From contig WPDH01000170.1 of assembly GCA_019137255.1 (NCBI GenBank), forward strand, positions 248,001-312,000: 64,000 nt of DNA, written 5' to 3'. The translations under genes and the position numbers were made by a program. The notes below the pieces were generated by a model. That model searched no databases. It was not told where the DNA came from and saw only the letters and a program-made list of their open reading frames with translations. Numbering within the stretch: position 1 is the first letter of the stretch; the number at the start of each line of letters is the position of its first letter. Shown one piece after another: positions 35,769 to 48,543 of this stretch. The DNA is from Corinectria fuckeliana (taxonomy: Eukaryota; Ascomycota; Sordariomycetes; Hypocreales; Nectriaceae).

Positions 35769-36766
35769 ATGAGAGGAAAAAGATCGAAGCAGTACCGAAA
35801 GCTCATGGAGCAGTTCTCCATGACCTTTGGGTTCCGCGAGCCATACCAAGTTCTCGGTACGTCGTCAGGTGAACGCCATTCAACAGAACGCAGCTAACTC
35901 TTTCCTAGTGGATGCCGAGATGGTAAGGGATTCATGCCGATTCAAGATGGATCTGGCTCCTGCCTTGGAGAGGACAGTTCATGGAAAAGCCAAGCCAAGT
36001 ACGTGTACCTTACATTCGTCCATGCATTCGTTTGTTGACTCGACCAGTGATTACCCAATGCGAGATCCGAAAACTCTACGCCCAAAACAAAGAGCCTGGC
36101 ACGCACGAAGCCATCGATTTAGCCAAGACGCTGGAGCGAAGACGATGTGGTCACCATCCCGATGAGTACCCTGAGCCGTTGAGCACACAAGAGTGCCTAC
36201 AGTCGGTCGTCGACCCCAAGGGCACGAGCCAGAACAAGCATCGTTATGTTGTCGCAAGTCAAAGCCAAGAAGTTCGAAAGATGCTACGGGGAATCAAGGG
36301 CGTTCCCTTGATCTACATCAAGAGAAGCGTCATGATTCTAGAACCAATGGCCGACGAAAGTGTGCAGGTTCGCGCGCGAGAGGAGAGGAGCAAGTTCCGA
36401 GCCGAACTTAGGGGTTCCCTAGGCAAGAGAAAGCGAGAGGATAACGACGAAGACGATGAGAAGGATGAGAAGAACAAGGGCGACGATGGCAAAGCAACGC
36501 AGGGGGACGACAAGAAGAAAAAGAAAAAGGGATATGGGCCAAAGCAGCCTAACCCGCTCGCGGTGCAAAAGGCAAAGAAGCAGCAAAGAGACGGGCCTCG
36601 TAAGGCAGCAGGATCCGACAAGAAGGAATCTAAAGGGAACAAGCCCCAACAAGAAGAGCCAGCGAAACGGAAGAGACGGCGGAGGGCGAAGACCAGCAGT
36701 GCGGCAGCTGGAGAGGGTCAAGAGAGTGCGGCTCCCACTGAGGCCGTAGCAAGTACAGAGAGTTGA
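35769..36766 (+). CDS. UTP23: rRNA-processing protein UTP23
   Basis: Exons 35769-35856, 35909-35998 and 36048-36766 give 298 aa. The start MRGKRSKQYRKLMEQFSMTFGFREPYQVLV is the family signature, followed by DAEMVRDSCRFKMDL, LERTVHGKAKP and MITQCEIRKLYAQ, completed across the second 49-nt intron by an A|TG split codon. The cysteine/histidine set CGHHPDEYPEPLSTQEC fits the zinc-binding site of this PIN-domain protein. GIKGVPLIYIKRSVMILEPM closes the PIN fold, and the rest is a Lys/Glu-rich tail typical of nucleolar proteins. UTP23 binds the snR30/U17 region of the small-subunit processome in 18S rRNA maturation. Confidence 0.93.
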
Positions 36767-37934
36767 TTTCCAGGACGGCTAAGGATATCAGAGGGCCAGA
36801 ATGTTAGTTAGTAGCATGGCGCATTGAGGATAACGGATGTTGTCGCGTCGGAATATATGGACTGCGTGCTAGCGCACCGATACCCCCAGAATACCTAGAT
36901 ATACAGCGATGAGTTTACGAGGGGCGCAATAGCGATAGCGGTATTACAGTCCTGGTCGGCTGATGAGCGTCCTCCTTTCGCGTAGTTACTGACTTAGACC
37001 CGACTTGGCTTCATTCGATGAATCAATACCGATTCAAAATGCTTGGTTCGGGATTCAGTCGGATACGTATGAAGTACTGTACTATTACTCCGTACCTACT
37101 TAGATACATAGCCGTAGGCCCCTTGGCCCCTTGGCGGAGTCTCCACATCGGTATGTGAGGGAGAGATTGCGATTGATCAAGGCACATCGCCCTCAACCTT
37201 GCCTCCATGGTAGTAGATCCGGCCGAATCTCAACAGCGGAGCCTTGACCACATCACGTCTGTTCCGTTGGCGGCCTCGTGGATTTTGACGATGGACCCCA
37301 CTGCGACCTCGCTCTCGCCCCATCTACAAGCGCCGTCCAACCGAGTCCCGACCGCTGATGCCACTGTAAGCCCCCTGGAAGCCCACTGAGTGATCAGCTC
37401 TGCCCACTCAGGTGTGTAGACGAATATCCGCATGGCGCCCGCCGACCGCGGGCCAAGAGCTCCACCATAATGGAAGCCATGGGCCCACCCCACCTCTAAT
37501 GTCAAATCATCTTGTTAGCATCCCGCCTCGATTACGACGTAGTCTACTACCTACGTACTATTACTGTACGTTCGTACTTTATTCCAGGAGGCTTCCTTGA
37601 CGACCGGAAGAGCCGTAAGCTTCGTTCTCTTCCACAATACCACCTTTCTCCTGGTATCGAGCCTTCCTAGCGGCCGGTTTCCACACTCATCTACTCGCGT
37701 GCTTGGTGCCCTCCATTGTCCCATCCTCAAGAGGGTTATCGTGTCTCGCTACTCAGGGGCCTGGGTCCATCCACAGCACACCTCCAGGTCCATCCGTGAC
37801 AGGCCCCCGGCCCACCTCGACTCTCTCAACATCACTCCCCGCGAGTCTCCTGACCTGTGTCGCTGAGAGTCGGGCGTCGCAGACAGCCGTCAACGCCGCC
37901 TAGAGTAGAAGTTCCCGCTGCAAGAGGACCCATC
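36767..37934. other. intergenic, no supported gene
   Basis: About 1.17 kb. A 91-codon minus-strand frame at 37230-37505 (MTLEVGWAHGFHYGGALG...) reads a little like protein but has no recognisable domain, neighbouring exon or splice support, so it is left uncalled. The word ACTTAGATACATAG/CTACGTAGTAC type occurs at 37090-37110 and 37540-37575. Confidence 0.5.
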
Positions 37935-40900
37935 ATGGCTGCGCAATCAGTCGACGTCGACGACTTTGGTCTACCCATCAGGCGGTATGCCACCCCGAAG
38001 AACGACGCACCCACAGATTCAGAGTCCGGGGAAAAGAGCGTCTCCAAAATAGCGTCAGATCCTGCCAGCGGCAAGGAGCCGGAAAGCCCAGCCAAGCAGC
38101 CTCTGGCTCCCACCGACGCCCAGGCCGCGAAACGAGACGACGCTTCCGACAAGCTTGAGGATGCCAGCTCTGAACACCATTTGAGTTCCCATGCTCCTCC
38201 TCCCACGGAAAAATCAACTGCACAAGAGGCGACTACACCAGAAGACACCAAGCCTGAAGAGGGACTGCAGCCTTCGAAGCACGAGACCCCGAACGAGGCC
38301 AAGCTCGAGACGAACCAACCCGAATCCCCGGCAGCGACAGAGCCTTCAAAGACACAAATTGAGACACCCAACTCTCCAAAGCAGAAGGCCAATGCCGAAG
38401 CTCCAGTCGAGCCCCAACAGACCACGCTGCCCAGTGATCCGAAGGCAAACTCAGAACCGCCGGTCAAGGCCATACATGAGCGTGCGACCAGCGAAGTGGT
38501 AGGAGAACAGCGAGTAGGCGTTTCCGAGTTCTCCCACCAACATATACCTACAGCCGACGAATCTAAAGACGCCAAGAAAGATGACGAGTGGCAGACGATG
38601 CCAGCTTACGCCAGATATGACATGTACGATGATGACGACCGGCTCGTTGCCAAAGAGTTCAACGCAGAAGAGGAGGAAACATACGGATACGCTGGGCTGG
38701 GCGGGGCTGGCAAGGGCTACACTCGTGTGCTTCTGGACGACGATGCTGAATCCGCAACAAGCATGGACGAAAATACCCAATATCTATTCAAGCAGACCAA
38801 TGGAACGAGTGCGGTCGATGATGACGAAGGGAGAGACGCCATCTCCCAGATGCAGGCAACCAAAAACCTTCTCACAGAGGGCCAGAGAATCGCCTACGTT
38901 GGCGTCGTGCGGCTGGAGATTGCAAACATGGTAGACGAGGAGGAAAAGTTGGAAAAGACGAGGAAAACGAAGAAGATCACCGCCATGGCTGCCGAGGCCA
39001 TGAAGATGTGGGGTCAAAAGATGATGATCCGGTTGTACACGCACATGGACATCAGCGAAGCCGAGCAGATCATGATCGAGCAACTCGCTGAACATGGTGT
39101 CATCCCTGCGGATCTCACTCCCGCCTTGACTACCAACTCGCGGGTCCAAAACCCCATGGCCGAAGACAAGCCATCCGCCCGGTCGTCTCTGTCGAGTCCC
39201 GCACCACAAAGCCCTGGCGAGGAGCAGGCCGCCCAAGCACCTCCGCCGTACGAGGCACCCGATGGAGAGGAACTACCCGATGTCAAGACCCCCTCACAGC
39301 TTCCCACGACAGAGAAGATCGACATTGACCTTAGATGGACGATCCTCTGCGATCTTTTCCTCGTCCTGATTGCAGATTCCATCTACGACGCGCGCTCCCG
39401 AGTTCTCCTCGAGCGAGCGGGCAAGAGCCTAGAGATCACCTGGGTCGACATATGCCGGTTCGAGAAGAAGGTCACGGATGCGCTGGAGATGCAGCAAGCC
39501 GCCGAGAAGGAGAACTGGAACGAGGACACGCACATGGAAAGCCGGAGAAAGGAGGCCCTGAAAAGACGATATGTTATGATGGGTCTAGCCACCGTGGGCG
39601 GTGGCCTCGTTATTGGCCTGTCGGCCGGTCTTCTTGCTCCGGTCATTGGTGCCGGCCTGGCCACCGGGTTGACGGCGATTGGCGTGACCGGCACCAGCAG
39701 TTTCCTGGGCGGCGTCGGCGGCGCTGCCATCATCACGTCGGGCGCAGCGGCGTCGGGAAGTATCATCGGAGGCAAGGCAGCCGACCGACGAACGGGTGCA
39801 GTCAAGACGTTCGAATACCGACCGCTTCACAACAACAAGCGCGTCAACCTGATTGTGACCATCTCTGGATGGCTGACGGGCAAGGTGGATGACGTCCGTC
39901 TGCCCTTCAGTACGGTTGATCCCGTCATGGGAGACATCTACTCGGTGCTGTGGGAACCAGAGATGCTACGAAGCATCGGTGACACCATCAACATCTTAGC
40001 CACCGAGGTGAGTGCACTCTCATGAAGTGACTTGGCGTTGCCCGGCTACGATGCTAATCCCTTTCCAGGCCCTCACTCAGAGTATCCAGCAAGTCCTAGG
40101 CGCTACGATTCTGGCTGGTCTCATGTCGGCGATCCAGCTGCCTATCGTCCTGACAAAGCTGTCGTACCTCATCGACAACCCATGGGCTGTCTCCCTGGAC
40201 CGTGCCTGGGCGGCAGGGAAGATTCTCGCAGACTCGTTGATTGAGCGAAATTTAGGTACCCGGCCGATTACCCTGGTCGGCTACTCCATCGGGGCGAGAG
40301 TGATCTTCTCTTGCCTTCTCGAGCTGGCCAAGAAGAGCGCCTACGGCGTGGTGCAGAACGTTTACATGTTTGGATCCCCAATCGTGGTGAAAAAGGACGA
40401 GTATCTCAAGGCTCGGACAGTGGTGGCGGGTCGCTTTGTGAACGCCTACAACCGCAACGACTGGATCCTTGGATACCTTTTCCGGCTCACCAACGGAGGC
40501 ATCCGCCGGATCGCAGGACTGGGCCCGGCCGAGGAGTGTCCGTTTGTTGAAAACATTGACGTGACGGATATGGTGGTGGGTCACATGGACTACCGAACGC
40601 AGATGCCGTCTCTGCTCTTGAGGTGCGGATGGGCTGTGGAGAGCGAGGAGTTTGCTGAGATTGAGGACCCGGACCCGGAAAACCACCAGGAGCGACAGCG
40701 AGAGCTCATCAACGAGATTGAGGAGGCACGCAAGAACCTCGAGAAGGATGGCAACGCGAGCAAGGGCAGCCGGTTTAGTATATTCGGCCGCCGAAAGAAG
40801 CTGGGTAAGCAAGACTGGGAAATATACGAAGACACGCTGAGCAAGTCCGGAAGCAAGTCGGATGCCAAGACGGATGCCAAGACGGATGACAGCATGGATG

Positions 40901-41418
40901 AGAACGAGAAGGGTGAAGGCAGAAACCAGGGGGTGCTCTTCGATATCGATGCCATCCGGGCGGAAATTGCCAAGGATGGCCATGACGACGCTGAGGAGCT
41001 CCAAGTGAGAGAGATCAAGTCGACGCTGCCACCGATGAAGCTGAACATTTCGTCTCTCCCAACATCACCATCGCCTTCGGCGTTCGGGTCTCGAAACGAA
41101 GACACTTTGACCGCACACGATCCTTACGAAACGAGGTTCTCGCGCGAGCCATCGCCGAGTTACACCAGACAGAGTCGGGGGCCACCAGCGTATGGCGAGG
41201 ACCCGTACGAAGAAGTACAAATGACGTTTGACACGTCGTTTGGGGACTCGAGCTCACCACCTGCGGTGCCTCCGAAGGACATGGGGGAGACGCCTTCGAG
41301 CCGACCAGAATTCAAGACGGCACAAACGATGCCCAACATGACGCTACACGATCCATGGGGCGACCCTGACGACGACGATTTTGGCAAGGAAAAGGAAATT
41401 TCTATGACCTTTGCGTGA
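37935..41418 (+). CDS. DUF726 (TMCO4/Mil1-like) membrane alpha/beta-hydrolase
   Basis: Exons 37935-40007 and 40069-41418 give 1140 aa. The N-terminal third is acidic and disordered (Pro/Glu/Thr-rich). A helical region follows, then a Gly/Ala-rich hydrophobic block that can span the membrane more than once (VGGGLVIGLSAGLLAPVIGAGLATG to AAIITSGAAASGSIIGGKAADRR). The hydrolase core contains LVGYSIGARVIFSCLLELAK with a GXSXG elbow (Ser about residue 764), then YMFGSPIVV and RFVNAYNRNDWILGYLFR with the Asp/His-side motifs. This order is that of the DUF726 family (yeast Mil1, human TMCO4), whose substrate is unknown. The long C-terminal tail is acidic/Ser-rich and disordered. The ATG at 37935 starts MAAQSVDVDDFGLPIRRY. 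An in-frame GTG upstream is not needed. Confidence 0.88.
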
Positions 41419-44400
41419 GAGATCTTGAGAACGACTGGAATTATAATTGTTGGAGGGTGTTCCAGGGCGGGCAGAGGCAAGAAAGCCGCCGATGGCCACT
41501 CGAGCACTGGTGGGAATCGTTGGCATTGATGGGCGTTTTTGATTGACGAGTGAAACGCTGGTTGGTTACCTTTTTGGGTGAGAGGGGGACTGACTGGGTG
41601 TATTTTTGGATCTTGTTGGCTCCAACAGGAAGCACTGGGGTCCGACAACATAAAGGGAGAGACAGGCAGGCAGGCAGATAGAGAGCAGTGGGACGCGGGA
41701 AGAAGACAAAGAGGCCGGAGGTGATCGGTTACAAGTCTCAATCAAGAGATACGCACGACACCGCAAAGTAGGAGTCTGTGCGAAGTTTTGTAGAAAAGTA
41801 CGCATATAGCAGGGTGCCTACAGATAGAATTACATTAATTTATAAGAAGCAATGGTGAATACCCTTGCGTCAATTGAAGTGCGTAAGCAGAGATACATGT
41901 CAACCTATCGAGACAGTCCCAGGATCGTGTTGTACGCTGACACATGGCACAATTGGGCGACTATATCATGAGATCCGAGATTCTTCTCTACACCGTTCTT
42001 TGCCGGATATTTAGTCGGCTGTGCTGCAGTAAGCTCGAGGATGGAAGAGGGGGTGACGATAGTACACAAGGGAGACTGGGTCAAGCGTGGCAAAGGCCGA
42101 TGATGTAGGGTAGAACAGATGCAAAGGAGCAGCAACAAAGAAGGACCTCAGTTCGAGGGAATGGGACCGACGAGCGAGCGGGGGAGGAACGGAAACAAAG
42201 GTGACTTCATTGTTGGCCGATGGTTTAAAAATAAAATAGAAAATAGGAGGGTGGATATCCCATGGATGAGTGGGCGATTCGCCGACCCCGGCGGTAACAT
42301 GCACACATGACACATGGGCACACGGTGTAGAACCAACTGCACTGCACAGAGACGAGACGACCAACAGAAAATGGTGACATGCAACATGCATTTCCGGGTC
42401 TCATTGACGAGGAGTGCGTATCAGGCAAGGAGGGAACAGCGTGGCTCAGCGCAAGAGCAGACCAGAAGGAGGGAGGGTTGGGAGTGGTGATGCATGCATG
42501 GGTCAACGAATGGGTTGTTGGTTCATGTTTGTAGATCCGAGGGGCTGTGAAGAAGGAGTGGATAGATGGATTCGTACGTTGGGCGCTTAGAATCGGATGG
42601 GAAGAGGAGGATGAATGAGGATGCGAACATGCCTACATACTTGTTAGAATATTTATCACTATGGTTGGGAAAGTAGGTGTGCCTTGTGTCTTGTGTGTAT
42701 GTGTGTGTGTGTGTGTAAGGCTCTTGGGATAATTACAGCACAACCGCAGCTTCAGCTTCACCCCCCCTGCCATAGCCACCGCCACCGCCGTTGCCATCAC
42801 CGACCACCTACTTATTTATGAACAAATCTTCTCATCAACGCCCGCCTGCATACGAAACTACAAAGCCACCTGGCTGTTACGGGCTTTGGCCAAAGACGCC
42901 AATTTTGGGGGCCAATCCCATGGGGCATCCATGTGAGCAGGCGGCTTTGGAACTAACCCCCTTGCTGGACAATGGGTTCTTCTCGCAAAGCCTCCGCCAT
43001 CTGAGGCACGAGTCGCCGTCTCCTCCTCCTCCTCCTCTCAAACATCGCCAGCGGCCTACGGGCCACTTGAGGCGACCAGGTTCTAGCGCCGGTGAGGAGA
43101 AGCCCAGGGAAAACAGATGGACGGCCGACCGACCGACCGACCGGCGTATGCAGTCGTAAGAGTTGCTTCAATTTATTTCGTGCATACATACAAATATTCT
43201 CAGCGACACACGACACGGAAACCTAGGTCCACTGTGCGAATCGGCACCGTACACATAGCGGGACAGCTCCCCCCGGCTCCCGGTTGTCAGCCGCAGTGGA
43301 TCCATTTAGTTGGATGCCGCTGTTCGCCCCGGGCCTCCCCCTCCCCAGAGTCTTCAGTCTCATAGGGCCATAGGGCGTAGGGCAGGAAATTAAAATGGAG
43401 CAGAGGGTCCAGCACCGCCCCCGTCCTAGCCTTTTATGTCTGGAGTCTGGAGTACATAGTATAGACATGGAAAGTGTCTGTACTGTTGTTGGCCGGGCTG
43501 GCAGGTACATACGTAGCTTCCGTATCTAACCACATGGTCGGATCAATGGACTCCGGCCGCTGACAGGTATCTAGATACCTACCACCCGCGGTGCCATGTA
43601 GGCTACGTGTGGACCCCCTTTTGTCGCAGTCTCACTCACAGACCACCAATCGCAGACTAACCAATCGCCTGGCTCTATTTCAGCCTGGCTGACAGTGAAG
43701 CTAGGCTAGATATTGCTCGGGCTCACCTTGGCTTGGTCCTTGGGTGGACTGGGATACCTAGACCTCCGTCTTACATGCAGGGTAGAGAACAGCCGCACAG
43801 TGCCGTGCGATGCGATGCGCGGATTACGCTGTGAGCCCGACGTCCAGCCTGTTGAGTCTGCCGTGCTCGTTGTCGTTGTCGTTGTCGTTGTCGTCGTGCA
43901 GAGGTGAGCTTGTTTGGTGATGCTGGGATGCTTGGCAACGATAAGACACCCAGGATCCCCCCCCCTCTCATCACTATGTGCGAAGATGCTCTGCCACTGT
44001 TCTACTTCTAATTCGATTGTCTCTCAAATGTATGAGCACAGGGCCACACAGGGCCACAGAATTAGCATATAGGTAGGTATCTACTGATTGCCTACGTACA
44101 GTACATGTCTACGAGGTAGTACAGCAGCTATCCGTCCAGACCATCAGCCATCAGCCCCTCCAATGGCCCACCTACCCAAGTAGTTCAGCCCAGCCCAGCC
44201 CAGCCCCAGCCCCATGGAGCCCAGTCCATCGCCCATCCTGACCCAGATCAGGACCAGGCTCGGCAACCAGGCAGACAGCACCAAGTAAGACCAGCCTACT
44301 AACCTACCACGCTTCGGCACCAGGCTGGCTAGTAGCGCTTCGTAGCAAGGTAAGTAAGTAAGTACCTTCAAGTTGCTCGCACTGGGTCCTTCTTTCTTTC

Positions 44401-44738
44401 CTTCCTTCCGCTTTGTCGTCCCTTCCTGGCTGCTTTTCCTGGCCCTCCCCTCCCGTCAGCCTGTCCTTCCTCTTTTCCTCGCTCCAACAGTGGCCACACA
44501 ACTCACACCCGTCAAAACATCACCACTGGTGGCCTCTGACCAGACAAGACCTTCTCTCCGGTCTTTGCCCGCTGGCAAACGTCTCCGCCCTTGACGCCGA
44601 CGCCGGCGCCGACGGCTTTGACGCCAACCTTGAACATAGACGTCCGTCCCCAACAACGACTCTATCCATTAAAGACGTACACGCCTCGTCTCCTACTCAC
44701 CCCGGGCTTCGCTATTACCTCGCTCCCGTTACTTCTCC
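41419..44738. other. 3.3-kb gene-empty interval
   Basis: No supported gene on either strand. Low-complexity pieces include a (GT)n run at about 42700-42716, (TCC)n near 43020-43038, a (GTTGTC)n array at about 43867-43895, AGCCC repeats at 44186-44215 and AAGTAAGTAAGTA at 44350-44362. The end of the interval, near 44390-44480, is CT-rich leader of the following gene. Frames at 42011-42391 (minus) and 42791-43159 (plus) are not protein-like. Confidence 0.55.
43867..43895 (+). repeat. (GTTGTC)n microsatellite
   Basis: About five uninterrupted hexamers of GTTGTC/GTCGTT type in a non-coding interval. A likely polymorphic marker. Confidence 0.8.
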
Positions 44739-46033
44739 ATGGATCGATTAGCTTTTGACCTCCAAGTCTCAAACATGGAAGCCCTCAACGACAAGGCAAA
44801 CGTTGTCAACCAGGGTGCCGCCGAAGCGGCTACCTCGACTTCACCTAATCGAATTCCCAAACCCACGAGCAAGTCCGACGACAATGACCCAGGCAATAGT
44901 GGTACCACTGGTAACCCCGGCAATGCTGGCACTGACGTATCCTCCAATAACGTTCAATTCGACAACTCTGGCACGAGCGTCTTTGTACTTAGAAGTGCCC
45001 CAACCTACGAAGTCACCTACTCAGCTGCTGATGATGTTGATCTCGATGAGCTCACTTGGCAGGGCTGGAATGGGAAAACCTTTGGGGATATCCAAAAGGC
45101 AACCTTCGGTAACAAAGCCGCCTATGAACAACCTTTTGTTAATGGTAAGCTCCACCATACATGGTCTTTTCATGTCTTTCCTTCATTTGCTGACAGGTGG
45201 TTCCCTCTCGTACAGTGTCAAGCTCAAGAGCAACTCTCAACTTCTCCATGTTCTCGGATAACAAGCTTTCCCAATACATCGCAAACAACATGCGACTTGT
45301 GATGAATTGGCACACCGACTCACTCACCGGAAACACGTCTTCCAACATCTTCGCCATCGTCAATAGCGAAGCAGAGGTCCCCGGGCAGCAATCGGCTGTT
45401 AGCCAAGCAAACGCCGCCTCGACCGTCCATGAGGACGTCAGCAGTACAAGCCCCACAGCAACTGGCGACTCAAGTAATGGCGGAAATGTCTCCTCTGAGC
45501 CCGATCCTACTTCTTCAGCTTCTTCATCAGAAACGAGCTCCTCTAAGAGTGGGGGTGGCGGCGGCGGTCTCGGTAAGGGTGCCATTGCTGGCATTGCCGT
45601 AGGTGCTGTCATCGGCGCTTTGCTCATTGGCGCTTTGGCTTGGTTCTTCCTCCGCAAACGCCGTCAGAACAAGAAGCTAGCAGACGGCTACACGGGTACG
45701 GACTCAGCCGGCACCTACATGGTTGACAAGGAGGCACACGGCCGCACTACAGACTCGCCCAACTCGCCGTACACAGATGACCACACGCAGCACGTTCCCA
45801 TCGATGATAGTGCTCGAGACCAAGCAGCGATCGGCACCACAGGTCGGGGCATCACCCGGACGTCGACGTCAGACTCTCTGGACGGGCGTACTAGCGGCGC
45901 GCAAACGCCGCAGGGCATGTCGTCCAACGTGGCCCATCTTGTGGAAGACGGCATGACAGCCGACGAGATCCGCAGACTGGAAGACGAGGAGCGACAGCTG
46001 GATGACGAAATTGAACGTGCGGCGAGGCGGTAG
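44739..46033 (+). CDS. single-pass membrane protein of unknown function
   Basis: Exons 44739-45144 and 45216-46033 give 407 aa. The N-terminal ~245 residues are Asn/Ser/Thr-rich with a more structured part (TYEVTYSAADDVDLDELTWQGW; FSMFSDNKLSQYIANNMRL). A Ser-rich stalk and GGGGGGLGKG lead to one clear membrane helix (AIAGIAVGAVIGALLIGALAWFF, about residues 258-280) with a stop-transfer RKRRQNKK. The cytoplasmic tail ends in a charged coil (DEIRRLEDEERQLDDEIERAARR). The layout resembles fungal surface sensors, but no signal peptide is present. The protein would therefore be a type III (N-out) protein, or the true first exon is missing. The branch CTGAC at 45190 is followed directly by an AG (45195-45196) that would break the frame; the AG at 45214-45215 keeps it. 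Confidence 0.7.
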
Positions 46034-46822
46034 TCCCGTCTCGTCCCATGGATGGGCTTGTCACTACCATGCCAGCCAAGACGGCCAAGGTCATGTATTT
46101 GCGCGTCATGGGGCTTGGAGTTTAGGACCAGTTGTTTATTTTCCTTGTGCGCTTGGCGGTTGCTTTCGGGACCGGGTGCCTCACTTATTACCCTTCGTTA
46201 GTTGATGTTGCCTCGTATTGCCTTGCCCCATACCTGTCCGGCGGCGGCGGTCCTTTGGATACCAGGGACGCCCGGTAGCTTGTTTGGAGAAATACCACAG
46301 TTGCGATGTGTGAGATGGAGAGGAAGAGAGAAAGAAAGGGAGAGGGAGAGAAGGAGAGAGAGCCCTAAAAAAACCAATTTAGTCTCCGTCCCCAAGTGTA
46401 AATGTGTGGTTTCGTGTTGCGCTCTACAGGTATGCGTACATGACGAAATAAGCGAACTATCCAATAATCCAGATGCTCAAGCCCACCGAGTCAAAAGCAC
46501 AGTCCGATAAATCCAGGGTAGTAACAGTGCGGTGGGAATAAAACATAATAAACAAAGTCCTATACCCATTTGCAACCTTGTGACAGCCATACCAAGAGGT
46601 AAAAATGGTAATCATACATGCGGGTGATGAACCGCAACTTGAAGCTTCGCCCCTTGAGAGAATTGCCAGACCCGCGTCACCCAAAAATAAGAAGAGCCCC
46701 CATCTACACCACCGCCGAAGCCAGCCATAATAGAGCGCTTCGCAACATTCCCCTTATTGTGACATTCTCCAACCCCCACGGCCCTTTGTCCTTTTTCGTC
46801 GTCCTCAGCTCGTTGTCGAAAT
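46034..46822. other. intergenic between convergent genes, no gene seen
   Basis: About 790 bp. A GA-rich tract at 46310-46365 (AGAGAAAGAAAGGGAGAGGG type) lies within it. Otherwise trailer-like sequence. Confidence 0.55.
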
Positions 46823-47674
46823 CTAATTGCGCGTGAACCAGCGGCTGACCATGTTGCTGGCGAGGTTGCCAGCGAGGTTGCCGGTGCTGAAAGCGCTGCC
46901 TGCAATGTTGGATGCCTGGCTAAACTTGTCGCATCGGGAGAAGGCCAGGGTGTTCATAATGGTCAGCACGAGGGCGATGACTATGTGTGCGTCAGCGAAA
47001 AAACATGCAACATTGGAGTTTCAAGGAGGAGGATGAGGGTTGACGTACTGACGAGGGGCAGCCAGAGAAACTGGAGGCCGACGAGGGCGAGGATGAACAT
47101 GAGAACCCACAGCATAGGCTGGACGTAGAGGGCGAGCCAGAAGAAGCGGCTGTCGGTGGGATTGATGGTCTTGGTGCCGGGCTCGCTGCTCTCAAACACC
47201 CACTGCGAGTCGCCCGTCTGGGGATCGACCTCGTTCCACCAGCGCAGGCCGACGAGGCGGCGGCCGGCGATGTTCTTGAGGTAGTAGAAGTCGGCGGCGA
47301 GGAGGAGAATGGTGATGATGAAGATCATGATCCTGGAAGAGAAGGAGACCGTGTTAATTCAAAGCGAGAGTCTCTGGGGCTTCCATGCGCGCCGTCTGCG
47401 GACCATGGTTGGGACTCGCCGAGGAAGGGACAAAGGGAGGGCAAAGACGCACATGCTGTGTATTATCCAGAGACCGAGGAAGTAGACGAGGACGCTTGCT
47501 GGATTGCGCGCGCGCAGCGGTTAGCAAAAGGAGGGAGGGGAAGCTAACGCGCAGGGCAGAGGAAAGCAACAGGCAAAACGCACATATCCGGAAGCCGAGG
47601 AAGGTCAGGAGCGTGATGGGATGCGCGCTGAGGCGCCAGCTCAAATCGCCGGGCGCGGGTTGCGTGGTGTCCAT
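46823..47674 (-). CDS. TVP23: Golgi membrane protein TVP23
   Basis: Minus-strand exons 47674-47584, 47498-47453 (46 nt), 47332-47049 and 46980-46823 give 192 aa, the normal family length. The joined protein reads DLSWRLSAHPITLLTFLGFRI, then SSVLVYFLGLWII and FIITILLLAADFYYLKNIAG. The signature RRLVGLRWWNEVDPQTGDSQ follows, with INPTDSRFFWLALYVQP and a C-terminus ending in AFSRCDKFSQASN...FTRN. Four hydrophobic segments are visible. Tvp23 is a late-Golgi vesicle protein with partners Yip4/Yip5 in yeast. All four splice joins are needed to keep the family sequence. The introns range from 68 to 120 nt. Confidence 0.93.
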
Positions 47675-48543
47675 GATGGGATGGTGGAGGAGAGGATGGC
47701 GAGCTTCGGGGAGGGGGGGGGGGGGGGTCCGNNCAGAGAGAGGGAAGGCGGCTGCGCAAGCGGATACGCGCGGGCGGGCGATGGAGAGATGAAGATGGCC
47801 GACGGTGGAGAGAGAGAGAGACGGGAGAGAGAGTCTTCGTTGGTGAGGTCGTCGGTTGTCGGTCGTCGATTGAACACCTGGAATCTTTCCCAAGAGGCTG
47901 AGCTGGAGCTAAAGGGTCGGGCCAGGGTAGATCGGTACGTAGTTCTACTTAGGTGTCACAGTGGAGGCTACTTCCGTAATTAGGTGCTTTGGCTGCCGTA
48001 AGCTCTCTGAAACTCCAGGGGGGCTACCTATAAAGCGGTGTGAGGTGGCAGAACCGGCATGCACGCATTCCACTGCCGGGCTCTGAATGTACATACATTG
48101 TACATACCGGTACATACATACTCGGTACGCACCGGCACTGAAGCTTCGGCTTATAGACTACAGTAGTACGCCGTAAGTCGTCGAGAGTCGGCAATTCCTC
48201 GATGACGTCCCCTCTTCGGCATCTTGACTAGGTACCTAGATTAGGTATCTACCTACCTACAGTGGGATGCAGAAGATTTGAACCCTCTTTAAGTCACTAG
48301 TCACGTGCCGAGACTTTTCAGTGTGCGTTTATTACTTGATTAGGTTAGTGTCCACTTTCAGTACTTGAAAACGGGCTCAAACTTTTTGCACCCCACTGTA
48401 CCTGTCGTGTTAATCAATTTCTCACATTGGCCCGCCTGAGCCTTGCCGTTACATCAATTCTTGTCCTGACAAATAAACAAGATATATTCACTGCTTCGCT
48501 GCGCTACTCGACGGTGACGACATCGCCGACACACTCCATCACC
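47675..48543. promoter_or_regulatory. divergent promoter region between TVP23 and the citrate-lyase-like gene
   Basis: About 870 bp between two head-to-head genes. It contains a run of 15 G at 47713-47727, an assembly gap of two N at 47732-47733, a GA-repeat at 47805-47835, and clustered TACATAC/GGTACCTA-like words at 48090-48130 and 48230-48260. No specific factor site identified. Confidence 0.5.
47732..47733. other. assembly ambiguity (NN) beside poly-G run
   Basis: Two undetermined bases five nucleotides after a run of 15 G. The true length of the homopolymer or gap is uncertain. It lies 58 bp upstream of the TVP23 ATG and outside the coding sequence. Confidence 0.95.

Noticed and set aside
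37230..37505. 91-codon minus-strand frame (MTLEVGWAHG...)
   Set aside because: Reads slightly protein-like but short and without domain or exon partner; left as intergenic.
42953..43216. Poly-Arg frame opposite a (TCC)n run
   Set aside because: Encoded by simple repeat; no other coding sign.
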